Shown: positions 8,552-17,059, counted from the first letter of the stretch. The stretch is DNA of 59,221 nucleotides from WRKB01 sp031551145 (GCA_031551145.1 JAVBNZ010000010.1:1-59221), one strand, 5' to 3'. Numbers and translations are program-made. The notes: generated by a model not told the origin, from the letters alone.

Positions 8552-8813
8552 GGTGTCCCCTCCAAAGCCTTGTGCGGCCGCGGCCGCCGCCTTTCTCTGT
8601 ACAGAATATGTCGGTGAATGTCACCTTGCCCCTTCCTCTGCGGGAATCCTTTCCGCTTGGGCAAACTTTCTCGTTTTTGGATAAGTTTTGGCTAAGCATG
8701 TTGCCCCTGCAACCGTTTTCAGCACAGCGTTTGACGGCGCATCTGTACATAAAACATACCATTTTTATTGAATAATTTTTCTTAAATTTTTCGCGTTCCC
8801 CATCTCTTTTCGC

Positions 8814-8842
8814 TTGACCTGCGCCTGGATTATAACATATAT
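8814..8842 (+). promoter_or_regulatory. Sigma-70-like promoter of the AprA-like operon
   Basis: TTGACC (8814-8819) is followed after 17 nt by ATATAT (8837-8842), or after 18 nt by TATATA. It faces the flavoprotein gene 120 nt downstream. The -35 element is near-consensus. The tandem repeats that start at the -10 would place a bound regulator on the transcription start. Confidence 0.5.
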
Positions 8843-8866
8843 ATGAGTTATATGATGCATATGATA
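8840..8866 (+). repeat. Three tandem 9-base repeats over the promoter
   Basis: Three back-to-back units, TATATGAGT, TATATGATG and CATATGATA, share the core ATATGA at exactly 9-base spacing. They overlap the end of the predicted -10 and the start region, which is where a repressor would act. The GntR-type regulator at 13610-14344 is a possible ligand-responsive partner, but nothing proves that pairing. Confidence 0.6.
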
Positions 8867-8963
8867 TGGCAGCGTGTACTTCTCTATGCATCGCGTCGGG
8901 TTTCGGCTCATGCGTTTCGGGATGCGGGGCCCGTCCAACAGTCCTTCAAATCAGGAGTTTTGT

Positions 8964-10832
8964 ATGTATCACATTAAAGAGACAGACATTGTCATCATCG
9001 GCGCCGGCGCCGGCGGGGCGTTTGCCGCCATCCACGCTCACAAAGCCAACCCCAAGCTCAGCATCACACTGCTCGAAAAAAGTAAATTCGAGACTTCCGG
9101 GGCGGCCGGGCGGGGCATGGACGCGCTGAATACCGTATGTCTGCCGCCGTACAGCGATTCCGAAGCCCTGGTGAAAATGCTGACGCGCGTGACCGAGGGG
9201 GTACTCGATCAACGCATCGCCAAGAGGTTCGGCGATCGATGTCCGGAAATGGTGAAGGAGTTGGAGGAAATCATGGATCGCGCGCCCGGCGATCTCTTTC
9301 CCATAGATGAAAAGGGCAATTACCGCCTCTATTACCTGCACCCCAGCGACAAGCCCATGCTCCTGCCCATGCACGGCGAGGAGATGAAACGCGCCCTCGC
9401 CACCCGCGTGCGCGCGCTCGGCTGCACCGTTCATGACCGCACCCCGGCCGTCAAGCTTCTGGTACGCGACGGTCGCGTGGCCGGCGTGATCGGCTTCAAC
9501 ATCCGCACCGGCGAATACTGGCTCTACAAGACCAAGGCCGTGATCATCACCGCCGGCGCGGCGGGCCGCCTGTCCCAGGCTTCCCACGGCTATCCTTCCG
9601 GTTGCTACGAATTCCCCGGCAACACCGGCGACGGCTACCGTCTGGCCTATGAAGCCGGCGCGGATCTGATCAACATGGAATACGTGCAGGCCAGCACGCG
9701 CATCAAAGACCACGAAGGCCCGGCATGCGGCTATGTGGCCGGCCCGCGCGGCGCGTACCAGATCGACGCGAACGGCAACCGTATGGTCGGCGCGCATCCC
9801 TACGCATCGGGCGACACCCGCCTGGCGGTGTGGCTGGCCTATGCCGAAGGACGCGGCCCCACCTATCTGAAGATCAGCCATTTGGACGACGACATGCGCC
9901 AGGTTGTCGAAAAGGTGCAGTTCAGCAACGAGCGCACCACCCGCGGCATGTTCCACCATCAGCGCGGCCTGACCTATGACGACGAGTTCTGTGTGGAACT
10001 GGCCCTGTTTGAAGACCTGGGCATCTGCGGCGGCCACGGCTGCGGCGGCATTTTGACCGACGAAAACGCGCAGACCACGGTGCCCGGCCTCTACGCCGCC
10101 GGCGACGTGGACGGCGGCCTGCCGCACTCCTACCTCGGCGGCGCCTTTGTCATGGGCGGCATCGCCGGCGAAGAAGCGGCCAAATACGTGGCCGAAGTGC
10201 CCCACGCCGTGATCGAAAATCCCAAGCCGCTCATTCGTTCCTTCATCAACGAGTTCGAAGCTCCCCTGTACCGCGAGGGCGGCATTCCCGTGCATCTGGT
10301 GGAAAAGAAGGCCAGAACCCGCATCATGTACTACATGCGTCCTCCGCAGGCCCCCGGCATGCTCCGCACCGGCGCGTGGTGGATGGAGCGCATACGCCGG
10401 GAAGATATCCCGCTGATCAAGGCCGACGATTATCACAACCTGCTCAAATGCCACGAAGTGCAGAGCATTCTGCTGATGGGCGAAATTATGTCCAAGGCCA
10501 GCCTGTTCCGCGACGAAAGCCGCTGGGGCGCGCATCACTGGCGTCTCGACATGCCGGCCAAGAAGCCCGAATGGGATCGCACCTGGGCCGTGGTTTCCTG
10601 CAAAGACGGCAAGATGGAGTTTTCCAAGCGCAGAGTGCCGGACTACATCATGGAATGCCCGGACAGCATGCCGTACAAGTATCCGGCGACGAAGTACGAC
10701 CTCGGCGAACTGTTCAAGCTTGATCCCGAGTGCAAGAACGTGACGCGTGACCAGTGGATGATAGACCACATCAAGGTCGAAGGAATGGAAACTCCCCGCC
10801 GCTTCATGGTTGATCCGAAGGAAGGTGAATAA
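8964..10832 (+). CDS. AprA-like FAD oxidoreductase (fumarate reductase/APS reductase superfamily)
   Basis: 622 residues. The N-terminus carries the FAD-binding Rossmann motif DIVIIGAGAGGAFAAIHAHK, and a second FAD contact lies in PGLYAAGDVDGGLPHSYLGG (about residue 410). The layout and the partner ferredoxin resemble the alpha subunit of dissimilatory adenylylsulfate reductase (AprA), but motifs around GGHGCGGIL do not match canonical AprA, and no sat, qmo or dsr gene is near. The substrate is therefore open. The start at 8964 follows an AGGAG site; an upstream in-frame ATG at 8874 lacks one. The ferredoxin gene begins 1 nt after its stop. A carboxylate-type symporter follows, which hints that an imported organic acid is the substrate. 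Confidence 0.8.
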   Translation: MYHIKETDIVIIGAGAGGAFAAIHAHKANPKLSITLLEKSKFETSGAAGRGMDALNTVCLPPYSDSEALVKMLTRVTEGVLDQRIAKRFGDRCPEMVKELEEIMDRAPGDLFPIDEKGNYRLYYLHPSDKPMLLPMHGEEMKRALATRVRALGCTVHDRTPAVKLLVRDGRVAGVIGFNIRTGEYWLYKTKAVIITAGAAGRLSQASHGYPSGCYEFPGNTGDGYRLAYEAGADLINMEYVQASTRIKDHEGPACGYVAGPRGAYQIDANGNRMVGAHPYASGDTRLAVWLAYAEGRGPTYLKISHLDDDMRQVVEKVQFSNERTTRGMFHHQRGLTYDDEFCVELALFEDLGICGGHGCGGILTDENAQTTVPGLYAAGDVDGGLPHSYLGGAFVMGGIAGEEAAKYVAEVPHAVIENPKPLIRSFINEFEAPLYREGGIPVHLVEKKARTRIMYYMRPPQAPGMLRTGAWWMERIRREDIPLIKADDYHNLLKCHEVQSILLMGEIMSKASLFRDESRWGAHHWRLDMPAKKPEWDRTWAVVSCKDGKMEFSKRRVPDYIMECPDSMPYKYPATKYDLGELFKLDPECKNVTRDQWMIDHIKVEGMETPRRFMVDPKEGE

Positions 10833-10833
10833 T

Positions 10834-11073
10834 ATGTATAGCTACACGAATTCCAACAAAGAAACGGAATATACCTGGATCGAAATCGACCGCAAAAAGT
10901 GCAACAAATGCGGCGTATGTGTCGAAATTTGCCCTATGGACTGCCTGCGCAACGCTGAGGACGGCTTTCCGCGCCTAAAATACCACGACGACTGCTGGTA
11001 CTGCGACGCCTGCGCCTTTTTGTGCCCGCGGCAGGCTCTTACGCTGACGGGGATGCCGTACCTGCTGAAATAG
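10834..11073 (+). CDS. 2[4Fe-4S] ferredoxin, AprB-like short form
   Basis: 79 residues with two cluster motifs: CNKCGVCVEICP (about residues 24-35) and CWYCDACAFLCP (about residues 56-67). It resembles the N-terminal half of AprB but lacks the long C-terminal tail that wraps AprA in true APS reductase. An AAGGTGA ribosome site lies inside the end of the flavoprotein gene, and the two genes are 1 nt apart, so the products are almost certainly made together and form an electron-transfer pair in the cytoplasm. Confidence 0.88.
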   Translation: MYSYTNSNKETEYTWIEIDRKKCNKCGVCVEICPMDCLRNAEDGFPRLKYHDDCWYCDACAFLCPRQALTLTGMPYLLK

Positions 11074-11190
11074 CCCGCCGGCACGGCGGGCAGGGCCGGA
11101 GGGTACGCCGCCCTGTCCGCCATAACATGCTCCACGTGGATTTTTCTGAATTCACGCCGCGAAACGGGCGCAAGGCGGGCGGCGCCCGCC
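11073..11190 (+). promoter_or_regulatory. Two hairpins between ferredoxin and symporter genes
   Basis: An 8-bp stem GCCCGCCG/CGGCGGGC with a 3-nt loop (11073-11091) starts at the ferredoxin stop. A second stem, GGCGGGC/GCCCGCC with a 3-nt loop (11174-11190), precedes the symporter. Neither is followed by a T-run, so they look like mRNA-stability or spacing elements rather than strong terminators. Confidence 0.4.
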
Positions 11191-11242
11191 CGAACGCGAC
11201 TGCTTCAAGCGTAAAACGCAGTAACAGACTAGGGAGCGAATT

Positions 11243-12598
11243 GTGGAAAAAGAATCGACAGAAATGAAAAAGATGCGCCGCAAGGTTGTTGTGGCGAGCG
11301 TTATCGGCACCACGCTTGAATGGTACGATTTCTTCCTGTACGGCGTTGTGGCTGCCTTGGTTCTCAATAAACAATACTTCCCCTCCAGTGACCCCTTTGT
11401 TTCCAACATGCTGGCCTGGGGGTCGGTGGGCATAGCCTTTATCAGCCGGCCCCTGGGCGGCATCATCTTCGGCCATTTCGGCGACAAGCTCGGCCGCAAG
11501 GCCATGTTGATGCTGACCCTGCTCATCATGGGCATCTCCACGGTGCTCATCGGCTGTTTGCCGACCTATAACCAGATAGGCCTCTGGGCGCCCTTCCTGC
11601 TCATTGTGCTGCGCACCTGCCAGGGCATAGGCCTGGGCGGCGAATGGGGCGGCGCGGTGCTCATGACCTTTGAATACGCGACGAAAGATACGCGGTGTTT
11701 CTACGGCAGCCTGACGCAGCTCGGGTTGTCCATAGGCATGTTCCTGGCTTCGGGCATTGTGGGCGTCATGACCTTTTTGCTCAGCAACGAAGCCTTCATG
11801 GAATGGGGTTGGCGTGTGCCTTTCCTGATCAGCATCGTCATGCTGGGCGTGGGTTATTACATCCGTATGAACATCATGGAGACCCCGGACTTCCAGAAGG
11901 CCCAGGCCAAGAAAACCGAGCAGAAGAAGGTCAAGATTCCTCTTGTCGAGCTGCTCACCAACCACAGAAAGCGCGTGATCGCCGGCTTCTTCGCCCGCGC
12001 CATAGGCAGCGTGGGCTTCAACATCATGGCGGCCTACTCGATCACCTATCTCACGCAGATCATCAAGGTGCCGAAGCAGGATGCCCTGCTGGCGGTGAAC
12101 ATAGGCACCATCTTCCTGACGCTGATGATTCCCTTTGCCGGCTGGCTGGGCGACAGGTTCGGCCGGATGCGGGTCTTCATCATCGGCTGCCTTCTGGAAG
12201 GAGCCTGCGCCTTCCCGATCTTCTACATGATCAACCATGCGGCGGGGAATTTCGTCATCGCCTGCGCGGGGGTGGCCATTTATCTCGGCTTTATACACGG
12301 CATCATATCCGGCTTGAATCCTTCCATGTTCTCCAGCCTTTTCCCGACGCATGTGCGCTATACGGGCATATCGTTCACGTTCCAGATGGCGAGCATGGTC
12401 TTTTCCGGAGGCACGCCGATGGTAGCGCTGTATTTGGTCAGGATGAACGACAACCAGCCCTGGATGCTCTGCACCTACGCGCTCATCATAGGCTTGATGA
12501 GCGCGGCGGCGGCCACCTGGATCAAGCTCGATCAAAGCAGGGAAGAGCAGGAGGCCACGCAGACGCAGAAGGAATGCCCCGCTCCGGAACTTGTGTAG
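11243..12598 (+). CDS. MFS metabolite:H+ symporter (MHS family)
   Basis: 451 residues with about 12 membrane segments. Family marks are TLEWYDFFLYG at the end of the first helix (about residue 27) and the loop GHFGDKLGRKAML between helices 2 and 3. QGIGLGGEWGGAVL follows in helix 4. Relatives (ProP, ShiA, KgtP, CitA) carry organic acids or betaines with protons across the inner membrane. The start is GTG at 11243 with AGGGAG upstream. It sits 170 nt after the ferredoxin gene in the same direction; the neighbourhood suggests it imports the substrate of the AprA-like enzyme, which is inference. Confidence 0.9.
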   Translation: MEKESTEMKKMRRKVVVASVIGTTLEWYDFFLYGVVAALVLNKQYFPSSDPFVSNMLAWGSVGIAFISRPLGGIIFGHFGDKLGRKAMLMLTLLIMGISTVLIGCLPTYNQIGLWAPFLLIVLRTCQGIGLGGEWGGAVLMTFEYATKDTRCFYGSLTQLGLSIGMFLASGIVGVMTFLLSNEAFMEWGWRVPFLISIVMLGVGYYIRMNIMETPDFQKAQAKKTEQKKVKIPLVELLTNHRKRVIAGFFARAIGSVGFNIMAAYSITYLTQIIKVPKQDALLAVNIGTIFLTLMIPFAGWLGDRFGRMRVFIIGCLLEGACAFPIFYMINHAAGNFVIACAGVAIYLGFIHGIISGLNPSMFSSLFPTHVRYTGISFTFQMASMVFSGGTPMVALYLVRMNDNQPWMLCTYALIIGLMSAAAATWIKLDQSREEQEATQTQKECPAPELV

Positions 12599-12651
12599 GC
12601 CCGTGTCCGGGCACGCGACAAGGACGCGGATTGTGAAAACATAAACCCACT

Positions 12652-12742
12652 CCCCGGATCGCCGTCGCGCCGTCCCTCCTGCGGACGCACGATCCGGGGA
12701 TCTTCCGGCCCGCGCCGCTCCTCCTCCGGAGCGTGCGCGGGC
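12652..12742 (+). promoter_or_regulatory. Highly structured leader before the EamA gene
   Basis: Two strong stem-loops follow each other. The first has a perfect 10-bp stem CCCCGGATCG (12652-12661) with CGATCCGGGG (12690-12699) and an inner CGTCC/GGACG stem. The second pairs GCCCGCGC-CGCTCC (12708-12721) with GGAGCG-T-GCGCGGGC (12728-12742): 14 pairs with one bulge and a TCCTCC loop. No T-run follows. They lie between two transporter genes and may be a riboregulator or a Rho-independent barrier without U-tract. Confidence 0.5.
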
Positions 12743-12768
12743 TTCCCCGGAACATTGCGAGAGAAGCC

Positions 12769-13608
12769 ATGTCAACCCTGATCATCGCGGCCATGCTCGG
12801 TTCGGCCGTACTCCACGCGATATGGAACGTCATCATCAAGGGCGGAACCGACACCCTTATCGAAACAGCGATGAAGAACTGCGGCGGGGCTTTTGCCGTG
12901 CTGTTCGTTCTGCCCTTTCTGCCCTTTCCCCTGCCCGCCTCCTGGCCCTATCTCGGCGTGGTGGCCTTCATCCATCTCGGATATTACCTGTGCATCGCCT
13001 ACGCATATCGGGGTTCCGATCTCAGCTACGTCTACACCATCATGCGTGGTTCCGCGCCCTTGCTCACCGCCTTGGTCACCGTGGTCATCATGGGCGAGGC
13101 CATAGGGCTCAAGGGCTGGGCCGGAGTGCTGCTTCTCAGCTTCGGCGTGCTGGTGCTGGCCGTGGACAGCCTGTGCCGGGGCTGTTTTCGCCTTGTGCCC
13201 ACGCTGCTCGCCGTGGGCAACGCCTTCATCATCATGGCTTTCACCGTGGTGGACGGCACGGGGGTGCGCCTTGCCGGCAACCCGGTTTCTTACGCCTGCT
13301 GGGAATTTCTGTTCAACGCCATCCCCATTGCGACCTTCACGCTCTTCGCCCGCAGGGGGCAGGTGCTCGCGTATGTGAAACGGCGCTGGTATTTCGGGCT
13401 GGGCGGGGGCATATGCAGCGTGACGGCCTACGGGGTGTCCCTCTGGGCCATCACCAAGGCGCCCATAGCCGAGGTGACGGCCCTGCGCGAAACCGCCGTG
13501 GTTTTCGGCGCAATTATGGCCGTGATCTTTTTGAAGGAAAAAATGACCCCGGCCCGCATCGCCGCTGTGGTTTTCGTGGTGTGCGGGGCGGCGGCCCTGA
13601 AGATGTAG
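12769..13608 (+). CDS. EamA/DMT-family permease
   Basis: 279 residues forming about ten membrane segments in two repeats, as in the drug/metabolite transporter superfamily. The first repeat begins LGSAVLHAIWNVIIKGG; the second begins around PTLLAVGNAFIIMAFT. The conserved C-terminal helices read ALRETAVVFGAIMAVIFLKEKM. The ATG at 12769 is preferred over an in-frame upstream start at 12733 because the first membrane helix then begins normally; only a weak GAGAG site precedes it. It converges on the GntR gene with a single base between the two stop codons. Substrate unknown. Confidence 0.87.
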   Translation: MSTLIIAAMLGSAVLHAIWNVIIKGGTDTLIETAMKNCGGAFAVLFVLPFLPFPLPASWPYLGVVAFIHLGYYLCIAYAYRGSDLSYVYTIMRGSAPLLTALVTVVIMGEAIGLKGWAGVLLLSFGVLVLAVDSLCRGCFRLVPTLLAVGNAFIIMAFTVVDGTGVRLAGNPVSYACWEFLFNAIPIATFTLFARRGQVLAYVKRRWYFGLGGGICSVTAYGVSLWAITKAPIAEVTALRETAVVFGAIMAVIFLKEKMTPARIAAVVFVVCGAAALKM

Positions 13609-13609
13609 G

Positions 13610-14344
13610 TCAGAATTCGCGGAACAGCTTCAGTCTGTCCGTGCGGCAGAAGCTGACGCGGTATTCATAGGGCTCGCCGTTGTACGTCTTGAAAAGCAGA
13701 TCCGACCGCAGTACCGGCGTGTTTTGAGGAATGTCCAGATATCGCGCCGCGTCGGCGTCGGCCGGCGTGACGGAGAGCAGTTCCCGCAGGCGCAGGTTGT
13801 GGATGCCGTAGCGTTTGTCCAAAATGACATACAAGGCGCTTTTTTCGAATTCCGCCCGAGTGATGGCCTCAAAACCCGGCAACTTGTCCGCGCGCATGTG
13901 GGAAATGAGGTAGGCAAAACGCGTTGCGCCCATGCGGATGATGCGCCGCAGAATGAAGATCGGCGTGCCTTGCGGCAGGTCCGTGGCCCGCGCGAAGCTG
14001 GAGTCCGCCGTGCTTTTGACGTTGCTGATGAATTCGGAACCCTGTTCCTCCTCTTCCTCGTCAAAAAAGTTCACCGCCTTGTAAATGCGCGTGGAATCCG
14101 GGCGGACGAAGCCGCCGGAAACAAAGGTGCCCTTGCCCTGGCGGCGGTAGAGAACGCCCTGGGACACCAGATCGCCCAGGGCTTTCTTGACCGTGCCGAT
14201 GCTGACCTGATGCCGCTCGGCAAGCTCGCTTTCCGAAGGAAGGCGATCGTTCGCGTGCAGTTTATTTTCCTGAATAATTTCTAGAACATTCCGCTGTACG
14301 ATCTGGTACGCGGGGATATTTTCCCGGGGCGGGGGATTGAGCAT
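13610..14344 (-). CDS. GntR/HutC-family transcriptional regulator
   Basis: 244 residues. Winged-helix DNA-binding domain at residues 10-75, with DRLPSESELAERHQVSIGTVKKALGDL and the wing YRRQGKGTFV. A UTRA ligand-binding domain follows (about residues 95-240). HutC-type regulators sense small metabolites and usually repress a neighbouring transport/catabolic operon. The adjacent EamA and MHS transporters and the AprA-like pair are the natural candidates. It is divergent from the sigma-54 activator across 246 nt. Confidence 0.92.
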   Translation of the reverse strand: MLNPPPRENIPAYQIVQRNVLEIIQENKLHANDRLPSESELAERHQVSIGTVKKALGDLVSQGVLYRRQGKGTFVSGGFVRPDSTRIYKAVNFFDEEEEEQGSEFISNVKSTADSSFARATDLPQGTPIFILRRIIRMGATRFAYLISHMRADKLPGFEAITRAEFEKSALYVILDKRYGIHNLRLRELLSVTPADADAARYLDIPQNTPVLRSDLLFKTYNGEPYEYRVSFCRTDRLKLFREF

Positions 14345-14590
14345 GTTTTCCTCAAGAATGTCGAAAGCGCGGACAAACGGAGCGCCGGGTTATAAGAATA
14401 TTTCCTGATATCTGAAAATATCCCGCTTTACAAGCATTGAAAGAGCTCCGCGCGGCGGGTTGCACGACCCTGTCGCGCGCGCGTTTTCAACCTGCGCATG
14501 CATTGCCATTCAGATTTTTTCGGCGCATACTGGCGCGCACGCTTCGGCCGTACGCGCGGCCGCGCTCAAGTTTGAACCCCGAGAAAACGC

Positions 14591-16183
14591 ATGTCTGCCG
14601 CCGGTTCCGCCTCTTTGGCGGAAAAATTGTCTCCGCACAGGACGCCGAAACGTCCGGCCCACCTGCTTGCGGCGCGCTACCAGACCCTGTTGACGCTGAA
14701 CAACGCCATTATCGGCGAAACCACGCAGGAAGGGCTGTTCCGCTGTCTTGCCAAGGAGCTCGGCCGCGTTGTCGCCTGCGACCGCTTCAGCATCAGCGTG
14801 TACGATCAGGAAGAGGAAAGCCTTACTTGGTTCGCCATGGCGGAGGGCGTTACGGTCGCCCAGATGGATCTCTGTCCGCGTTCCATGGAAGTGGCCCCCA
14901 TAGCCAAAAAGGTGATCACCACCCGGGAACCCTGGCTGATTCCGGACATGCGGCAATACACCCACCTGGTCACGGTCAGGCATATGGTCGAGGCCGGCCT
15001 TACCGCATCCATGGCTTTCCCGCTCATCGCCAGGGGCCGGGTTGTGGGTTCCCTGAACATCTCTTTCAAAAAGAATCCCGAAGATCACGAGCATATGGCC
15101 GAATTCCTCGGCGAGGTCTCCAGTCAGGTGGCCCTGGCCGTGGACAACATGCTTTCGCACACCCAACTCGTGAAAATGAACGCCGGCCTGAAGCAGCGCA
15201 ACGACTATCTGCTGGAAACCTATTCCCCGCCCACCGAGCCGATTTTTTTCCACGACTGCGCCGCCATGCAGGCCATCATGGAACAGCTGCCGCTGATAGT
15301 GAATGTTGACGAACCCGTGCTTATCACCGGCGAAACCGGAACCGGCAAGGATCATCTGGCCCGGTACATTCATAACATGAGCGCGCGGCGCGACGCCCTG
15401 TTCGTCAAGGTCAACTGCCCGGCCCTGTCGCCGGGGCTGTTCGAGAGCGAACTGTTCGGGCATGTCAAGGGCGCGTTCACCGGCGCGCACAATGCCAGGA
15501 TGGGGCGCTTCGCCATGGCCGAGGGCGGTACGGTGTTTCTGGACGAAATAGGCGAACTGCCGGGTTCCATGCAGGCCAAGCTGCTGCATGTGCTGCAGGA
15601 TCGCCGTTTCGAGCGCGTGGGCGACAGCCGTTCGATAGAAGTGAATTTTCGGATTGTTGCGGCCACCAATGTCGATCTGCAGGAAGCCATACGCGAAAAA
15701 ACCTTCCGCTCCGACCTCTATTACCGTTTGAACACCGTGCATCTGCATCTGCCTCCCCTGCGCGAGCGCATGGACGGCCTGGAAACCCTGACGGTCAACA
15801 TGCTCCGCCGGCTGGCCGAGGAGCGGCGCAAGTCGCCGCCCGTGCTTTCAGCCGGCGCGCTGGAGGTCATGCGGCTCCATCCCTGGCCGGGCAACCTGCG
15901 GGAATTGCGCAATATTCTTAACCGGCTGCTGATCATCCACAGCGACAAGGTCGTGAAACGCAAAGACATGGCCGCCCTGCTGGGCGTGATTGACCGGGCG
16001 GAACCCGAAACTTCCGCGTTTGACCCGGGCCGGATGGAGCGCGAACACCTCATCAGGGCGCTCACCATGTCCAGGGGCGTCGTGGGGGGGGGCAAAGGCG
16101 CCTGCAGGATATTGGGACTGCCGAAATCCACGCTCCAGTACAAGCTGAAGAAGCACGGCCTGCGGCCCGCGGATTACGCCTGA
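14591..16183 (+). CDS. GAF-domain sigma-54-dependent activator
   Basis: 530 residues in three parts: an N-terminal GAF sensor (about residues 30-195), a central AAA+ sigma-54 interaction domain (about 215-440), and a C-terminal Fis-type helix-turn-helix (RILGLPKSTLQYKLKKHG). Walker A is GETGTGKD, the sigma-54 contact loop is GAFTGA, and Walker B is GGTVFLDEIGEL. The architecture is that of FhlA/NorR. The target is unclear: no GG-N10-GC promoter was seen next to it. The downstream neighbour is a toxin-antitoxin module with its own promoter, so the most likely targets are the divergent or upstream transporter genes. Confidence 0.94.
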   Translation: MSAAGSASLAEKLSPHRTPKRPAHLLAARYQTLLTLNNAIIGETTQEGLFRCLAKELGRVVACDRFSISVYDQEEESLTWFAMAEGVTVAQMDLCPRSMEVAPIAKKVITTREPWLIPDMRQYTHLVTVRHMVEAGLTASMAFPLIARGRVVGSLNISFKKNPEDHEHMAEFLGEVSSQVALAVDNMLSHTQLVKMNAGLKQRNDYLLETYSPPTEPIFFHDCAAMQAIMEQLPLIVNVDEPVLITGETGTGKDHLARYIHNMSARRDALFVKVNCPALSPGLFESELFGHVKGAFTGAHNARMGRFAMAEGGTVFLDEIGELPGSMQAKLLHVLQDRRFERVGDSRSIEVNFRIVAATNVDLQEAIREKTFRSDLYYRLNTVHLHLPPLRERMDGLETLTVNMLRRLAEERRKSPPVLSAGALEVMRLHPWPGNLRELRNILNRLLIIHSDKVVKRKDMAALLGVIDRAEPETSAFDPGRMEREHLIRALTMSRGVVGGGKGACRILGLPKSTLQYKLKKHGLRPADYA

Positions 16184-16407
16184 GGCGGGCGCCTGTTCCC
16201 GGCATAAAGAACGCCTCGCTCTTCTATAGCCCGCCGGCGGCTTGTTTCCCGCAGATTATGCGACACGTCTCTTAGAGCGGGTTACCTTTGAGACGCCCGC
16301 TCCGGCGTGGCCGGCGAAAGTAAATTTCGCCTGCGCATGCACAGCGGCCGGCGCTCGCTCCGGCCGGTCACATGCGTCCGCAGGTGCTTGGCGTGGAGCT
16401 TTGCGCC

Positions 16408-16442
16408 TTGACTTTAAATAGAAAATCATTACACATGTAATG
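16408..16442 (+). promoter_or_regulatory. Promoter and operator of the RelB/YoeB pair
   Basis: TTGACT (16408-16413) is followed after 16 nt by TACACA (16430-16435). The inverted repeat CATTAC-ACAT-GTAATG (16427-16442) overlaps the -10 element, the arrangement expected for autorepression by an antitoxin/toxin complex. The antitoxin ATG lies 17 nt downstream. Confidence 0.6.
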
Positions 16443-16459
16443 AAAGATGGAGAATATGC

Positions 16460-16717
16460 ATGGCAGCGACAAACATTCAAGTCCGGGTTGACCCGGCACT
16501 CAAGGCCGAGGCGGAGCAGCTTTTTTCCGATATCGGTCTGGACATGCCCACGGCCATACGGCTGTTTCTCAGGCAGTCCATCATCAGCAACGGCATTCCT
16601 TTTTCGTTGGAGCGCGACCCGTTTTACAGCGTCGGCAATCAGGCGCATCTGGCGCGGGTTGCCGAGGATTTGCGCGAAGGGAGAAACAGCGCCGCCCATG
16701 AGCTGATTGAGGAATGA
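16460..16717 (+). CDS. relB: RelB/DinJ-family antitoxin
   Basis: 85 residues. The N-terminal ribbon-helix-helix DNA-binding part reads NIQVRVDPALKAEAEQLFSD, followed by GLDMPTAIRLFLRQSI, typical of DinJ/RelB. The C-terminal part (residues 50-85) would wrap the toxin. GGAG precedes the ATG at 16460. The toxin gene starts 1 nt after its stop. A palindromic operator overlaps the promoter, so the pair is probably self-regulated. Confidence 0.93.
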   Translation: MAATNIQVRVDPALKAEAEQLFSDIGLDMPTAIRLFLRQSIISNGIPFSLERDPFYSVGNQAHLARVAEDLREGRNSAAHELIEE

Positions 16718-16718
16718 C

Positions 16719-16985
16719 ATGCTGGTTTGGCATGATACGGCTTGGGCCGATTACCTCTATTGGCAGATGCAGGACAAAAAGATGCTGAAACGCATCAACC
16801 AGCTTATCAAGGACATTGAGCGTAACGGCAACGAAGGCATCGGCAAACCGGAACCGTTGAAAGAGAACCTTGTCGGTTTCTGGAGCCGCCGCGTTGACGA
16901 GCGGCATCGCCTTGTCTACCGCGTCATGGAGGATACCGGAGATATCCGGATAGCCCAATGCAGGGGCCATTACAACGACGAATGA
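16719..16985 (+). CDS. yoeB: YoeB-type mRNA interferase toxin
   Basis: 88 residues of the RelE/YoeB superfamily: ribosome-dependent endoribonuclease that cleaves mRNA in the A site. The protein begins MLVWHDTAWADYLYWQMQDKK and has the family segment KPEPLKENLVGFWSRRVDERHRLVYRV and the C-terminal CRGHYND; the conserved Glu, Arg and His residues used for catalysis in YoeB are all present. The ATG at 16719 follows TGAC, and a GAGGA site lies in the end of relB. An upstream in-frame ATG at 16707 is less likely. Confidence 0.93.
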   Translation: MLVWHDTAWADYLYWQMQDKKMLKRINQLIKDIERNGNEGIGKPEPLKENLVGFWSRRVDERHRLVYRVMEDTGDIRIAQCRGHYNDE

Positions 16986-17059
16986 CCCGCAAAGGGGAAT
17001 GACGGCGTCAGGTAAGAAACCCAACCCCGCCGTCGCTTCTGGAGCAGAGTTAAAATGCT

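Larger units (their letters stand above)
8552..8963. other. Divergent regulatory region argC / AprA-like operon
   Basis: 412 bases without a gene. Near argC it has a 14-bp GC-only palindrome (8574-8587). The middle is AT-rich (8740-8800). A sigma-70-like promoter (8814-8842) and three tandem 9-base repeats (8840-8866) face the AprA-like gene. A long leader (about 110 nt) then precedes the AGGAG site. The frame entering from 8874 has no ribosome site and is taken as leader. Confidence 0.55.

Noticed and set aside
8689..8704. Sigma-54-like promoter TGGC...TTGC before the AprA-like operon
   Set aside because: The GG and GC are 11 bases apart, not the required 10, and flanking letters are poor.
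8964..11073. Canonical dissimilatory APS reductase (aprBA)
   Set aside because: Gene order is A then B, the small subunit lacks the AprB tail, and sat/qmo genes are absent.
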